Below are positions 39,384 through 49,297 of a DNA stretch of 64,000 bases, piece after piece. The notes beneath the pieces were generated by a model. It was not told the DNA's origin. It saw only the letters and a list, made by a program, of their open reading frames with translations, and searched no databases. Origin of the DNA: Neiella marina (GTDB lineage Bacteria; Pseudomonadota; Gammaproteobacteria; Enterobacterales; Neiellaceae); assembly GCF_002165625.1 (NCBI RefSeq), contig NZ_NGNS01000005.1, positions 124,001-188,000 on the forward strand, given 5' to 3'. Made by a program: the position numbers and the translations under genes. The first letter of the stretch is position 1; every line of letters starts with the position of its first letter.

Positions 39384-40140
39384 CTTTTTAGCGGCTCTGA
39401 TACCCTTCTTCATCATCCACATCATTTGTGATTTTTACCTTCAACCAAAGCGATGGGTCGAAGCAAAACAACTGCACAAATATCGCGCTCCTGAACTGTA
39501 TTACCACTCAGCATTGCACGGTATCGCGTTAATTATTCCTGCTCTAGCGCTAGATCTTGATTGGCGCTCAACTCTTTGCCTGATAGGCATCGTTGCGGTC
39601 AGCCATTTTGTGATTGATCTATGGAAGGTGACAACTCGGAATGGCGAAACGTTTTCCTATTTTGTTATTGATCAGGCTTTGCACCTATCGGTACTGACCG
39701 CGATAGTTTTTCATATGTCCGATGGCGTTACGATTGATGCTCTGTTAACGCATGAGAAGTTCTCCGAAGGCCTGATGGTGGTGTTTGCTTACTTAGTCAT
39801 TCTCAAACCCACTTCGGTGTTGATTAGTCGTATCTTAAGTAAGCACCCAATATCAGGTTCGGAAGATAGCAATAACCCAAACATCACGGGTCTTGTCGCT
39901 GGAGGAGAACTGATCGGGTATTTAGAACGCGTGTTGATACTGACCTTTACGCTTGTTGGCTGCTATGCCGCGGTGGGGTTTGTATTGGCTGCTAAATCTA
40001 TATTTCGGTTTGGCGAGTTGAACAAGTCAAACGATCGAAGTATGACTGAGTACGTGCTGATTGGATCGTTAGTATCGGTGGTGATCACGACACTGGTTGG
40101 AACGCTCGTATCACTTGGTTTGGATGTGAAAATTAAGTGA
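39376..40140 (+). CDS. DUF3307 multi-pass membrane protein
   Basis: This 254-residue membrane protein has about six hydrophobic segments. The first part carries His/Asp pairs inside or beside helices: H15-x3-D19, H44-x3-H48, H77-x3-D81 and D99-x3-H103. That pattern is seen in membrane-embedded metal-dependent hydrolases, although no such activity is known for DUF3307. The ATG overlaps the end of the satD reading frame by 8 bp, so translation is coupled, and SatD and DUF3307 are recurrent neighbours. It may be the effector or transporter controlled by SatD. A bidirectional terminator follows. Confidence 0.8.
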   Translation: MPDFLAALIPFFIIHIICDFYLQPKRWVEAKQLHKYRAPELYYHSALHGIALIIPALALDLDWRSTLCLIGIVAVSHFVIDLWKVTTRNGETFSYFVIDQALHLSVLTAIVFHMSDGVTIDALLTHEKFSEGLMVVFAYLVILKPTSVLISRILSKHPISGSEDSNNPNITGLVAGGELIGYLERVLILTFTLVGCYAAVGFVLAAKSIFRFGELNKSNDRSMTEYVLIGSLVSVVITTLVGTLVSLGLDVKIK

Positions 40141-40229
40141 CCTCAACCGGTTGACTGGTTCAGCGATGACTGAACTTGCGCCGAATAGTATCTATAAAAA
40201 CAGCGTCGCCGTTCGGAACTACTAGAAAA

Positions 40230-40257
40230 CAAGGCGGCCCCAAAGGGCCGCTGTTGT
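40230..40257. terminator. Bidirectional terminator, DUF3307/FG-GAP lipoprotein
   Basis: GCGGCCC (40234-40240), loop CAAA, GGGCCGC (40245-40251), extended outward by AACAA and TTGTT. It lies between converging genes. Confidence 0.8.
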
Positions 40258-40290
40258 TTGTGCCTGCTACTGGCTAACAAGCATTTCTGC

Positions 40291-43200
40291 CTACTTGAAC
40301 CAGTACATAACGGATGAGGTGGACAGCATTATTTCCAGGTTATCTTCAACGAGTCTAGTTTTGATGCCTCTGCTCGTTGGTTTGCCTAGAAGTGGAGCAC
40401 TTGAAAAGTCAATTTGACCCTGATGATTTAACCGTCTGAGCTGATATTTAACATCACTATTCGAAAAATCATGTTCATCACCAACTTGAGTTGCTAGCAG
40501 CAGGGCTTGATTGTTAGTTTTGCTGTGATCTGGGTGGATATCTAAGATGGTAAATTGAAACTCCAATTTCTCACTAAGAGAAAATTCATCGTTGCTAAGT
40601 TCAAATATGTTGATGATGCTTCCTACGCTGGACCAGTAATCTTGAGCTTCAAGGCAGGCAAGTTCAGGTTTTGCATCGTCATCAAAGTTAACGAGTTCGA
40701 TGCGCATACAGGGCTTGGCGACTTGACTCACTTCAGATAAACCAGTGCCAGTCACTCTAAATAAGGTAGTTGTGTTTTCCGTTGATATCACTGCATATGT
40801 GTTGTTGGTGTGGTAAAAGCCGATATCGCGTATAGTCGAATCCATGTTGTGGTTCGTTAGAAAGACTTGGTTGGTAACGTCCACCACTTTCAATGCAGAA
40901 CCATCGACATAAGCCATGTCGTCAAACCCATCATTATTGGCATCAAACGCCATAATGACGCCAATGTTTGAGTAATAGTCCCCGCTTAATGACCATATTT
41001 CTGAATAATCAGCTAGCTCGATTACGCCAACGGAGCCATCATAAGTCGAGGTCGTTGGCAAAAATGCATCACCTATACCGTCGTTGTCGAAATCTGTAAC
41101 GGTGGCATGTTGACTCCCGTCCCAATTACTTGAGATCTCGTTACTAAGCTCGTAATGTCCCTTGCTATCCATGGTTAATAAGCGACTGCCGTTATATCCA
41201 TTACTTGTTCTAGGTATAAAAAATACTGCCCGGTCATTGTTGCCATCGGTTGAAGCCCAACCCATTGAACTATAGCTATCAAGCTGAGTTTCGATGGATG
41301 TTTGGTTTATTACTGCAGAGTTGTTACTCAAGTCGGCAACCACAAACATGTTTTCGCCACTATGGCTTTGCCCTGTTCCCCAAAAAACTTCAGGTGCGCC
41401 ATCATTGTCAATATCACCATAGGCCACTGATTTGGAGCCATGGCTTTGCATGTCGAGTGCCCATTTTGATGTCAATTTGTTATCAGTTAAGTCGTATGCA
41501 GTAACATTGCCCCACTGACAGTCGCCAACGAGGAGTTCATCTTGGTTATCATCATCAATGTTGCCAGCAATGATTGAGCACGTATTGAAGTTATCGAAGC
41601 TGTCTAGCTGAGTCTTATCGTCGGCGGAAAAAATAGTTACTGAGCCCCAACTTGCAGCTCCTGCTATCTCATCCACGCCATCGCCATCAAAATCGCCAGC
41701 TGTTACGTAGCTGCCAAATGTTGAGCTACTCAGCCACTCATTTTGGTAGTTAGCACCATCGTAAATTCGGCCATCAGCCACTATGATTTCAAGCTGACTG
41801 TCATCGTCTGTGTTGCCGATAGCAAAATCATAAGAAGACGACACATCAAAGAGTTTGAAAAGTGGTTGGGTCGGGTTGTCCAGTGCAACAACATCCAAAT
41901 CGAAGGTGCTATATTCATGTTCATTATGCGAATGGACATAAATGAGCTCATCTTTGCCATCGTTATTCAAATCGCGGACATCGAAAGAGTAGATATGGCC
42001 TTCTAAAGCGAGTATCTCCTCCGCCATGCTATCCAAACCATCGATTAGACTGAATCCTCTACTGGTTGCTACGAGGATTTCCAATTCTGAGTCGTTATCG
42101 TATTGAACAGGCCTGACTTGAATAATTGGGCCTTGCGTCGGCAACGCATAAGGGTAAAGCCATACTTGCTTATAGCCGTCTTCATCCTGACTAAGCAGAT
42201 ACACAACCCTGTTAGAATCGGTAGCCAGAATTTCATTATCGCCATCACCATCAAAATCGCCGGACCACATCGATTTGTTATAAGACGGAACGCTGCGATT
42301 GGATCTCACTAACGGATGAGGTGTATTCGATTTAACGGTTATGGTTTTAACAAATTCGCCGTCTGGTGCGGCAGCCGATGCGAACACGAATTCAAATTCT
42401 TGGGTTGAAAAGAGTAGATCGGCGGCAGGTGTCCATGTCACCACACCTTGAGCTGAAACGGTTGCTCCGCTTGGGCCGGAAAGCAGCGTTGCCGCAGCGC
42501 CGTCATCATCGGTAATGTCGGGGTCAGTTATTGTTGCGGTGAATTGGAGTGTCTCGCCAACCTCAATATAAGACGGAGAATCCGATATTGTGAGTATTGC
42601 AGGAGCGTCAGAGATATCGATTCTAATAGCATCACTTTCGATCGTGCTGGTGCCGTCTGAGACCACCATCGTTACTTTGACGATATCACCATAAACTACT
42701 GTAAATGGCTCTAAACGGTCGGTGTGGTTGTCTTCGAGCAATTCGTCATTGATATACCAGTTGTAGCTATAGGTTAATTCTGATTCATCAGAATCTGGAT
42801 CGATTACGTAACCGGGTGATACTTGAATGCTATCGCTGGTGTAAACATCGTAATAATTGACGAAATAAGGTTGCCCGACCTCTGGAGGCTGCGATAGTTG
42901 ATCCAACGAAGCCAAAACGATAGAGCTTAAGTCGCCGGATATGAGCGTGAGTTCGGAGCCTAGGTAGGCTCCCATGTCGACTTGGCCATCACCATCTGAG
43001 TCCTCTTGGTACTTTACTTGGTTATAGCCAATGAGCACTTCAATGGTTTTATCGCCTTTTAACGCTACCTCGGTGTGATATTCGCCATTTGTTGTATTGG
43101 CATGTGAGAAAGTTAGCTTGCCTAACTCTGAATCATAGTATTCGCCGATGTTGTCATCTTTGACCACAACGCCGTCAGTGGATTTAAACTGATAATCTCC

Positions 43201-43893
43201 AACAACAAGTGATTGTGCGCCTGTTGCCTTGGTTTGCAGAAGCTTATAGTTATAGTTGTACTGGTATTGGTAAGTCGGTGAAAGGGATTCGCTTTGGCTA
43301 GTAAGCACATAGCCAGTCAACGACGTTGTGCCATCTTCAACAGGCCAAGATAGGTTGTCAAAAAATAGCTCGGACGAGGCTGGGAAATCCGAGTATACGT
43401 CTTGCTGAACTACAATCACGCCCGTTAACGCCGGCAGGTAAGACGCAGAGCGACAAGCGGACATCGATACCGACACTTTAGCAATATCGGTGGGCTCTAA
43501 CTTGACTGAGTAGCTCGCTGATCCGCCATACTCACAATCAAGCTTTTTGTTTTTTACTTCTGAGACTTTGGTGAAGCCTGATATGTCGTGTAAATAAAAG
43601 TCAGGAATGCCTAGTTCTGAATCACCAAATAAATCAAAGTACACCTGCTGCGTAGTCTCAAGGCTCAGGCTCGCAGTCGATTTGGTGCCGTCGTAACGCT
43701 GGTCGGCCAGTCCTCCGACATGGTTTTTGAGTTGCGTGACGCTGTAGTTGTATGGTTTCAGCATCATGTCTTGATTGGGGGTGGTGTTCCCGCCCTGGTT
43801 GGTCGAGGTTGAATTTGAGCTTCCGCCCCCTCCACCACATGCCGTCATGAGAAAACAGGTCACTACAAGCGGCAGGGCTTTGATTTTTAGCAT
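40291..43893 (-). CDS. Large FG-GAP/VCBS-repeat lipoprotein
   Basis: This 1200-residue exported lipoprotein has signal peptide and lipobox LMTAC (Cys at 19), then a Gly/Ser/Asn-rich tether. An N-terminal region of unknown fold leads to Ig/cadherin-like modules (about 365-545, with DPDSDESELTYSYNW and DPDITDDDG). The C-terminal half is a beta-propeller of FG-GAP-type repeats, each with a calcium-binding loop such as DFDGDGDNEI, DLNNDGKDEL, DFDGDGVDEI, DIDNDGAPEV and DANNDGFDDM. Such proteins usually act in adhesion or binding at the cell surface, and the ligand is unknown. It is the downstream member of a pair with the lipoprotein at 47.3-44.2 kb but lies behind a terminator. Confidence 0.85.
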   Translation of the reverse strand: MLKIKALPLVVTCFLMTACGGGGGSSNSTSTNQGGNTTPNQDMMLKPYNYSVTQLKNHVGGLADQRYDGTKSTASLSLETTQQVYFDLFGDSELGIPDFYLHDISGFTKVSEVKNKKLDCEYGGSASYSVKLEPTDIAKVSVSMSACRSASYLPALTGVIVVQQDVYSDFPASSELFFDNLSWPVEDGTTSLTGYVLTSQSESLSPTYQYQYNYNYKLLQTKATGAQSLVVGDYQFKSTDGVVVKDDNIGEYYDSELGKLTFSHANTTNGEYHTEVALKGDKTIEVLIGYNQVKYQEDSDGDGQVDMGAYLGSELTLISGDLSSIVLASLDQLSQPPEVGQPYFVNYYDVYTSDSIQVSPGYVIDPDSDESELTYSYNWYINDELLEDNHTDRLEPFTVVYGDIVKVTMVVSDGTSTIESDAIRIDISDAPAILTISDSPSYIEVGETLQFTATITDPDITDDDGAAATLLSGPSGATVSAQGVVTWTPAADLLFSTQEFEFVFASAAAPDGEFVKTITVKSNTPHPLVRSNRSVPSYNKSMWSGDFDGDGDNEILATDSNRVVYLLSQDEDGYKQVWLYPYALPTQGPIIQVRPVQYDNDSELEILVATSRGFSLIDGLDSMAEEILALEGHIYSFDVRDLNNDGKDELIYVHSHNEHEYSTFDLDVVALDNPTQPLFKLFDVSSSYDFAIGNTDDDSQLEIIVADGRIYDGANYQNEWLSSSTFGSYVTAGDFDGDGVDEIAGAASWGSVTIFSADDKTQLDSFDNFNTCSIIAGNIDDDNQDELLVGDCQWGNVTAYDLTDNKLTSKWALDMQSHGSKSVAYGDIDNDGAPEVFWGTGQSHSGENMFVVADLSNNSAVINQTSIETQLDSYSSMGWASTDGNNDRAVFFIPRTSNGYNGSRLLTMDSKGHYELSNEISSNWDGSQHATVTDFDNDGIGDAFLPTTSTYDGSVGVIELADYSEIWSLSGDYYSNIGVIMAFDANNDGFDDMAYVDGSALKVVDVTNQVFLTNHNMDSTIRDIGFYHTNNTYAVISTENTTTLFRVTGTGLSEVSQVAKPCMRIELVNFDDDAKPELACLEAQDYWSSVGSIINIFELSNDEFSLSEKLEFQFTILDIHPDHSKTNNQALLLATQVGDEHDFSNSDVKYQLRRLNHQGQIDFSSAPLLGKPTSRGIKTRLVEDNLEIMLSTSSVMYWFK

Positions 43894-44188
43894 AACTACT
43901 CATCCTTAAGCTTTGTTGTCTATGTTCGATGCCGTTTTACGGCTATGTTTATGTTGTTGCAATCCAGGTTGAAAATAGGCTGATTTAACAATGTATTGTG
44001 ACCATATATTGTTTCGCCAACGGTATTCAACTACAAGTATTATTGGTTGATCTTGAGCGCAAATATGATCCAGTCAGCACCATATCAGGACATTTACACT
44101 GCCGGCCGGCGGTTTGAGCTGCTGTTCTCTGCCTCTGACAGCATAAATTGACCCAAGGTTGTCCATATAGTCGTAGCAAATGAACGAT
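43894..44188. other. Intergenic region between two lipoprotein genes
   Basis: About 300 bp without an open frame of note. It must hold the promoter of the FG-GAP lipoprotein gene. I see AT-rich stretches near 43980-44040 but no clear -35/-10 pair, operator or repeat. Confidence 0.4.
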
Positions 44189-44226
44189 AAAAAGCCCGCT
44201 ATCGGTGATTCGATAGCGGGCTTTGT
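44189..44226 (-). terminator. Terminator of the CRTAC1-like gene
   Basis: AAAGCCCGCTATCG (44191-44204), loop GTGATT, CGATAGCGGGCTTT (44211-44224): 14 perfect base pairs, followed on the minus strand by a T-run. It lies 17 bp past the stop. Confidence 0.93.
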
Positions 44227-44242
44227 CGCATTAACCGGCTTG

Positions 44243-47200
44243 TTAATCTGGTTTTGCTATCACTTGCACATTGTCGATTGCCGCATCGACCATTTGGCCA
44301 TCGCTGTTGGCAAAGGTCACTCGGAGTTGATAGAAGTGGCCTGCTGGTAACTGATCACTTGGCGTTAAATCATCAAGCGCAAAGTCCATTGACGATTGAC
44401 CGGCTGTTGTTTTTAGTACCGACGCATCGGTTTTAACCACATCTTTTGCCGGGATCCACTTGTACTTGAAGTGGCGTAACCAAAAGCGCATGCCGCCTTC
44501 ATCTGAAGCAATCACTGTGTTGCCGCTGCCAGCGTGATAATCAACATCAACACGGATGTTGTCGCCAACAGTGAGTACTTTAAGAGCATCGGCATTTTTA
44601 ATGGTGACGTACGGCTCTATGTACGGCTCGACATTTATCGTAAGCGTTTGCGCCAGATCGGCATTTGCTTGCGGGGTAACGTTAATGGTTGCTTGGCCGC
44701 TGGCGATGGCGTTGATCACTCCTTGTTGGTCGACCGTGGCGATCTCTGGGTTGCTGGAGCGCCAAATCAAGTGACTGTCGTCGGCGTCTTCTGGCTCCAG
44801 ATTAGCTTCAATTTGGATTTGATCGCCAACGACTAAGTTGGATGTTGGGGAACTGATGACCAATGCTTGCAACGGATTTGGATACCATTGCTCGATGCTC
44901 AAGGTGAGACTGGCTGACAATTGATTGGCGGCGCTGGTGGCCGTGATGGTTGCCTGTTCATTTGCCTGACCAACGGCGGTGACGCGGCCATGTTGATCGA
45001 CGGCTAACACCGACTCATTACTCGAGTGCCAAGATAGGCTTGGATCGGCATTGGCTGGCAACATGGTGATGGCCAGCGCTTTGCTAACGCCTTGGCGAAT
45101 GCTGTCGTTAGCCTCGCTAAATTGCAGCGATTGCGGATCTAGTCTATTGGTGTCAAACACTTGGTTGACTGCTTTGTCGGTTAACTCTGCGGTTTCACCA
45201 TTGCGCCAGCGCACGGTAATGCGCGATATATTTTCAGCATCGCCGAGGCCAAAGTGAACGATGTTGAGCAAACTCTGCGAGAACACGGAGCCGGCCGAAC
45301 CAACACGTTTGCGGTATGTGGCGTGATCTGTTTCTACAACCACTTCAGCAGAGATGGCATCGACATTTGCTTGGGGTGAATAGCCCACTCGAACTAAGGC
45401 ATAGTTGCCAGCAAGTTCAGTGTTGTTTTGATAGAGATACCATTCTCCATTTTCGCTGCCACTGAGTAGGTCAACTCGGCCATCAAGATCAAAGTCGAAA
45501 GCTTGGCCCATATCACCGTTACCTGGGCCACCAACATCAGCGGCGCCATGCATGGTGACTGTATCGAACCCGCCTTGGCCATTATTAAGCAGTAAGTAGT
45601 CAGAAATACGATGACTGATCAGTCCCCAACGATACACCAACAAGTCTTGATGGCTGTCGTTGTTAAAGTCACCTGCAGTCACGCCAAGTGAGTTGCCAAC
45701 GGGCATGACACCCCATTGTTCAGTGACATCAACAAATTTATCGCCGTCATTGCGGAGCAAGTAATCAGCTTCATTGCGGTTTTGTAATTCAAACTGAGGT
45801 TGAAATTCAGTGACTCCGGAGAGGCTGAATTTGAAACCCCAGAATTTCATTTCATCACGCACTAATGCCGCGCGCCATTTACCGTTACCTAAGTAACCGA
45901 AATAGACGCCATCTTCGGAGATGTCATCTGGCCAGCCGGTAGCTGTTGCTGGATCGATCGACATATCTCCGCCAGAGGGCAGGGCTGTGCGCAATTTGTC
46001 GCGGCCAACAAAAATTGGGTACTCGCGGTCGCGATACATCCCAAGAGGCAAGAAGTAGTAATTGCCAAACTCAATTGAACCGTTGGCAGTAAAATCAAAT
46101 TGGTCAACGCCTTTAAAGCCGCGGGTCTTGTATGACATCACCTGATTGATGGGATCAAAATCGGCCCATGGCTTTTCGCCTCGACCATTTTCAAACTCTT
46201 TGCCACGCGCCAAGTAAAGATCTAAATCGCCATCATTGTCGATGTCGATATCGACAATGCCAGAAATCTGCCCTTTATTGGCCAGTTCGCTGGGCACACG
46301 ATGGGAGACATTGGTAAAGGTAAAATCGCCGTTGCCTTGCCATAGTTCAAGTGGTCCGTACATCACTAGATCGTCAATGTGGTCGCCGTTGAAGTCAGTG
46401 ATAAGCACCCGAGACTGATGAATGTCTTGAATGCCTTCGACCGACTTGAATCGAAAATTGCTGTTACCGATGTTTTCGTAAAAGAAGTGCTGAGGTTTGC
46501 TTTGCGCCAGACTTGTTTCGTTGATGAGCAGCAGATCTAAGTCGCCATCTAAATCCATGTCCAACCATTTAGCCCCGCGCCCGCGACCACCACGGTCAAT
46601 GCCGACGTCGCCGGTAGTTAACACCAGAGTGCCATCTTTATTGGTATAGAAGTTGGTTTTTGAGGGGTTAGTACCATTGCCGCCACCTTGGGTTACGATC
46701 AGATCGAGGTCACCATCATTGTCGTAATCGCCAGCCGCGGTACCGTGAAGATCATGCATAAACCAACGGGCTAAATCATAGTCGTGACGAGTGACGGTAC
46801 CATCGCCATTGTTCCAATACAGCTTGCTACTCTCAGCATTATGGTTGTTGACGATAAAGTCATAGTCACCGTCATTGTCCATATCAGCAATGGTGGGCCC
46901 GCCATATTTAATCGAAGTGACCTTATCAATGCCTGCTTGCTCGGATATGTCAGAAAACTTGGGCAGCACAACGCCATCGGCCGGCTCCAAGCTGAGCTGA
47001 GTGATGGTCAGATCGGCGTTGTTGCTGCGGACTTCCAACTTGGCTAAACCATTACTTTCAAATGCGACTAGGGCGCTGATCGTTTGCTGGCCTTGCTTAG
47101 GGATATCCAAGTTATCGATGAGCAAACGATCACCGTGATACAAGCTGATATTGGCGTAATCGGCAGGGTTGTCGAGTTCGATAATGACTCGTTTGGTCAA

Positions 47201-47344
47201 CTCCCCAGCGATTGGGTAGTCAAACAATGTGGGCTGAGCAGGTGTGACCTTAGCGGCGACGGTTGGCGATTCAGCGTCAATACAACCACTGATGAGCGCC
47301 GAAGAAGCAAAAGTGAGCGTTACTAGTTTAAGTAAGTTATTCAT
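44243..47344 (-). CDS. CRTAC1/ASPIC-UnbV lipoprotein with Ig-like domains
   Basis: This 1033-residue exported protein has lipobox LISGC (Cys at 21). A beta-sandwich-like region comes first, then FG-GAP/VCBS repeats (about 125-640) with calcium loops such as DMDNDGDYDF, DYDNDGDLDL, DMDLDGDLDL and DIDNDGDLDL. An ASPIC/UnbV domain follows (about 660-730, GSAGSVFSQSLLNIVHFGLG) and then two BIG2 Ig-like domains with SLSWHSSNESVLAVD and HLIWRSSNPEIATVD. The architecture is common in marine Bacteroidetes, Verrucomicrobia and Alteromonadales surface proteins. The role is probably binding of a polymer or partner cell. It has its own terminator and no partner gene. Confidence 0.88.
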   Translation of the reverse strand: MNNLLKLVTLTFASSALISGCIDAESPTVAAKVTPAQPTLFDYPIAGELTKRVIIELDNPADYANISLYHGDRLLIDNLDIPKQGQQTISALVAFESNGLAKLEVRSNNADLTITQLSLEPADGVVLPKFSDISEQAGIDKVTSIKYGGPTIADMDNDGDYDFIVNNHNAESSKLYWNNGDGTVTRHDYDLARWFMHDLHGTAAGDYDNDGDLDLIVTQGGGNGTNPSKTNFYTNKDGTLVLTTGDVGIDRGGRGRGAKWLDMDLDGDLDLLLINETSLAQSKPQHFFYENIGNSNFRFKSVEGIQDIHQSRVLITDFNGDHIDDLVMYGPLELWQGNGDFTFTNVSHRVPSELANKGQISGIVDIDIDNDGDLDLYLARGKEFENGRGEKPWADFDPINQVMSYKTRGFKGVDQFDFTANGSIEFGNYYFLPLGMYRDREYPIFVGRDKLRTALPSGGDMSIDPATATGWPDDISEDGVYFGYLGNGKWRAALVRDEMKFWGFKFSLSGVTEFQPQFELQNRNEADYLLRNDGDKFVDVTEQWGVMPVGNSLGVTAGDFNNDSHQDLLVYRWGLISHRISDYLLLNNGQGGFDTVTMHGAADVGGPGNGDMGQAFDFDLDGRVDLLSGSENGEWYLYQNNTELAGNYALVRVGYSPQANVDAISAEVVVETDHATYRKRVGSAGSVFSQSLLNIVHFGLGDAENISRITVRWRNGETAELTDKAVNQVFDTNRLDPQSLQFSEANDSIRQGVSKALAITMLPANADPSLSWHSSNESVLAVDQHGRVTAVGQANEQATITATSAANQLSASLTLSIEQWYPNPLQALVISSPTSNLVVGDQIQIEANLEPEDADDSHLIWRSSNPEIATVDQQGVINAIASGQATINVTPQANADLAQTLTINVEPYIEPYVTIKNADALKVLTVGDNIRVDVDYHAGSGNTVIASDEGGMRFWLRHFKYKWIPAKDVVKTDASVLKTTAGQSSMDFALDDLTPSDQLPAGHFYQLRVTFANSDGQMVDAAIDNVQVIAKPD

Positions 47345-47522
47345 TTTATTTGATTAACCATGGAATGCGACAACAACAACGAAGATAAAAGCGAAACCCC
47401 CGAACCGAATCAGGGCTTTGTAGTTTACAGATTTAAAAAGTTGTTTATTGTTAACAATGTTTGATTTTGGTCGATGATTTCCGTGCGGAAGTTGTTTGGG
47501 AAGGCGGTAAATGGTTGATCAA

Positions 47523-48887
47523 TTAAGCTAAGTGTTGTGTTGCTTGTCTGACACTCTCAGTTAGCGATTGCATATCCAAGTTGGGTATTTCACCGTCTTT
47601 TACCACCACATTGCCCTGACACATCACCATAGCGGGTGTCGCTTGGCCGCTAATAATCGGGCCGTAGATCGGTTCATGGAGACCTAAGTGGGCGACATGA
47701 TCGAGTCGATACATGGTTAAGTCGGCAGCCATCCCAGGTTTGAGTTGTCCAACTTGGTCCAGTCCCAACACCTTCGCTCCCCCGGCACTGCCCCAGCGAA
47801 CCACTTGTTCGACTGTGATGTGATCGGGGCGCCGAGTCGCGGCGCGCTGTATTAACCACGCTAATCTCAACTCAGCCAACATGCTGGCTTGTTCATTTGA
47901 TGCCGCTCCGTCAACACCAACGGATATGTTTGCTCCGGCTTGCTGCATTTGCCAAATGGGCGCAATGCCGCTGCCAAGTCGGCCATTGGAAGCAGGGCAG
48001 TGGGCAATTCCTGTTTGAGTCGCGCCAAGTAATTCGAATTCCTGCTCAGTGACGTGAACCATGTGAGCAAACCAAACATCATCACCGAGCCAACCATGTT
48101 GGTTAACAAACTCAACCGGTAAACAACCATGGGTTTGTTGGCAAAATTCAACATAGTTTTCTGTTTCCGATAAGTGCGAGTGCATTCGCAGACCCAAACC
48201 GCGAGCAAAATCAGCAAGCGACTTCAATTCGTTCGGTGTCATTGAAAAAGTCGGCGTATTGGGCGCGACAACAATGCGGCGCATCGCATCGCCACTGCTT
48301 TGATGATACAGCTGGGTTAAGCGCTTAATGTCGTTTTGGTACTGAACCATGGTTTCCGGTTGAGTCCGGCTTGGGTAGTCGCGATTGACTTGTTGCTGCA
48401 GTTGGCCCCCGCGGCAGAGTACCAGTCGCATGCCTAACTGCTCTGCTTCATCGAATAAGAGATCGGCCATTACCGGATCAAGCGCACGGTGATAGATATA
48501 GTGATGATCAGCGCAGGTCGTGGTGCCGCTGAGTAGTAATTCAGCAAGCCCAAGGCGAACGCCAGCCCGCAGCGTTTGCTCAGTTACTCGATCAACGCGC
48601 GGAAACGTCACCTGATTAAGCCAGCCAAACAAGCGCTCATTGATACCAACGGCGAGCCCTTTGAGTACCGACTGAAACAAATGGTGGTGGGTGTTTACCC
48701 ACCCCGGATAGATCACCAGGCCAGAGGCATCAATATGTTGATCGCCGGGTTGTGGCAACACGCTTGCGCCAACGGACTCAATGTGGCCGTTAACAATGCG
48801 CATGCCATAACCAGCAGGCGAGGTTGCAGCTGAGTTGCCACTGCCGTCAATTAGATACTGAATGTTGTCTATAAAGATAGCTTGCAC
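47523..48887 (-). CDS. 8-oxoguanine deaminase (amidohydrolase)
   Basis: This 454-residue amidohydrolase converts 8-oxoguanine to uric acid, feeding oxidised guanine into purine breakdown. The metal motif H67-x-H69 lies in GWVNTHHHLFQS, a further metal His in RMHSHLSETE (about 226), and a metal Asp in GVDGAASNE (about 326). DHHYIYH and the HHHLFQS context match the hydroxydechloroatrazine hydrolase/8-oxoguanine deaminase branch rather than guanine or cytosine deaminase. Gene context agrees: Pseudomonas PA0142 lies near a permease and a 2OG-Fe oxygenase, and both occur here. It is divergent from a TonB receptor across a 410-bp region. Confidence 0.85.
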   Translation of the reverse strand: MQAIFIDNIQYLIDGSGNSAATSPAGYGMRIVNGHIESVGASVLPQPGDQHIDASGLVIYPGWVNTHHHLFQSVLKGLAVGINERLFGWLNQVTFPRVDRVTEQTLRAGVRLGLAELLLSGTTTCADHHYIYHRALDPVMADLLFDEAEQLGMRLVLCRGGQLQQQVNRDYPSRTQPETMVQYQNDIKRLTQLYHQSSGDAMRRIVVAPNTPTFSMTPNELKSLADFARGLGLRMHSHLSETENYVEFCQQTHGCLPVEFVNQHGWLGDDVWFAHMVHVTEQEFELLGATQTGIAHCPASNGRLGSGIAPIWQMQQAGANISVGVDGAASNEQASMLAELRLAWLIQRAATRRPDHITVEQVVRWGSAGGAKVLGLDQVGQLKPGMAADLTMYRLDHVAHLGLHEPIYGPIISGQATPAMVMCQGNVVVKDGEIPNLDMQSLTESVRQATQHLA

Positions 48888-49297
48888 GCCGAGTTACTCC
48901 GATGTTCGATAAATACTTCCTTTACTGATTGCTTGAGCAAAATGCGGGCCGAACAACTCCTTTGCCGGAATGTTGGTTTTGTACTGGCTCATTAAAAGCT
49001 GTCTAAGCGGACAGCTTGTTTGGTTTTGTGAGTGTTCAGAGCAGGCCTCTGTCGTCTTTGCTTAGCAAGGAGTGGTTCATTTGCCCTTTAAAAAGGCCCA
49101 GCTATTGGGGGGACGCACCAAATGTTAACAAAAGGTGACAACAAAAATTATTTTCATTTAATAAATTGACCGGTTGAACAGGTTTGTTGTTGCGGTTTAG
49201 TGCGTGATTTAAAGTAAATCTGGTTGTTCGTTCGATTTTTAGGCACAGGACTTGCTCAACCCGCTTTGGAGAGTTTTATAAAACTAGGGGACTGCGA
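48888..49297. promoter_or_regulatory. Divergent promoter region, deaminase/TonB receptor
   Basis: This 410-bp gap serves two divergent genes. A perfect palindrome AAGCTGTC-TAAGCG-GACAGCTT lies at 48996-49017. An AT-rich stretch at 49141-49165 includes a weak Fur-like match (about 12 of 19 on the minus strand). GACAACA at 49137-49143 recurs in other gaps of the purine locus. No open frame is credible here. Confidence 0.45.

Noticed and set aside
49145-49163. Fur box before the purine-locus TonB receptor
   Set aside because: Only about 12 of 19 positions match the consensus in a very AT-rich stretch, which is not enough to call a site.
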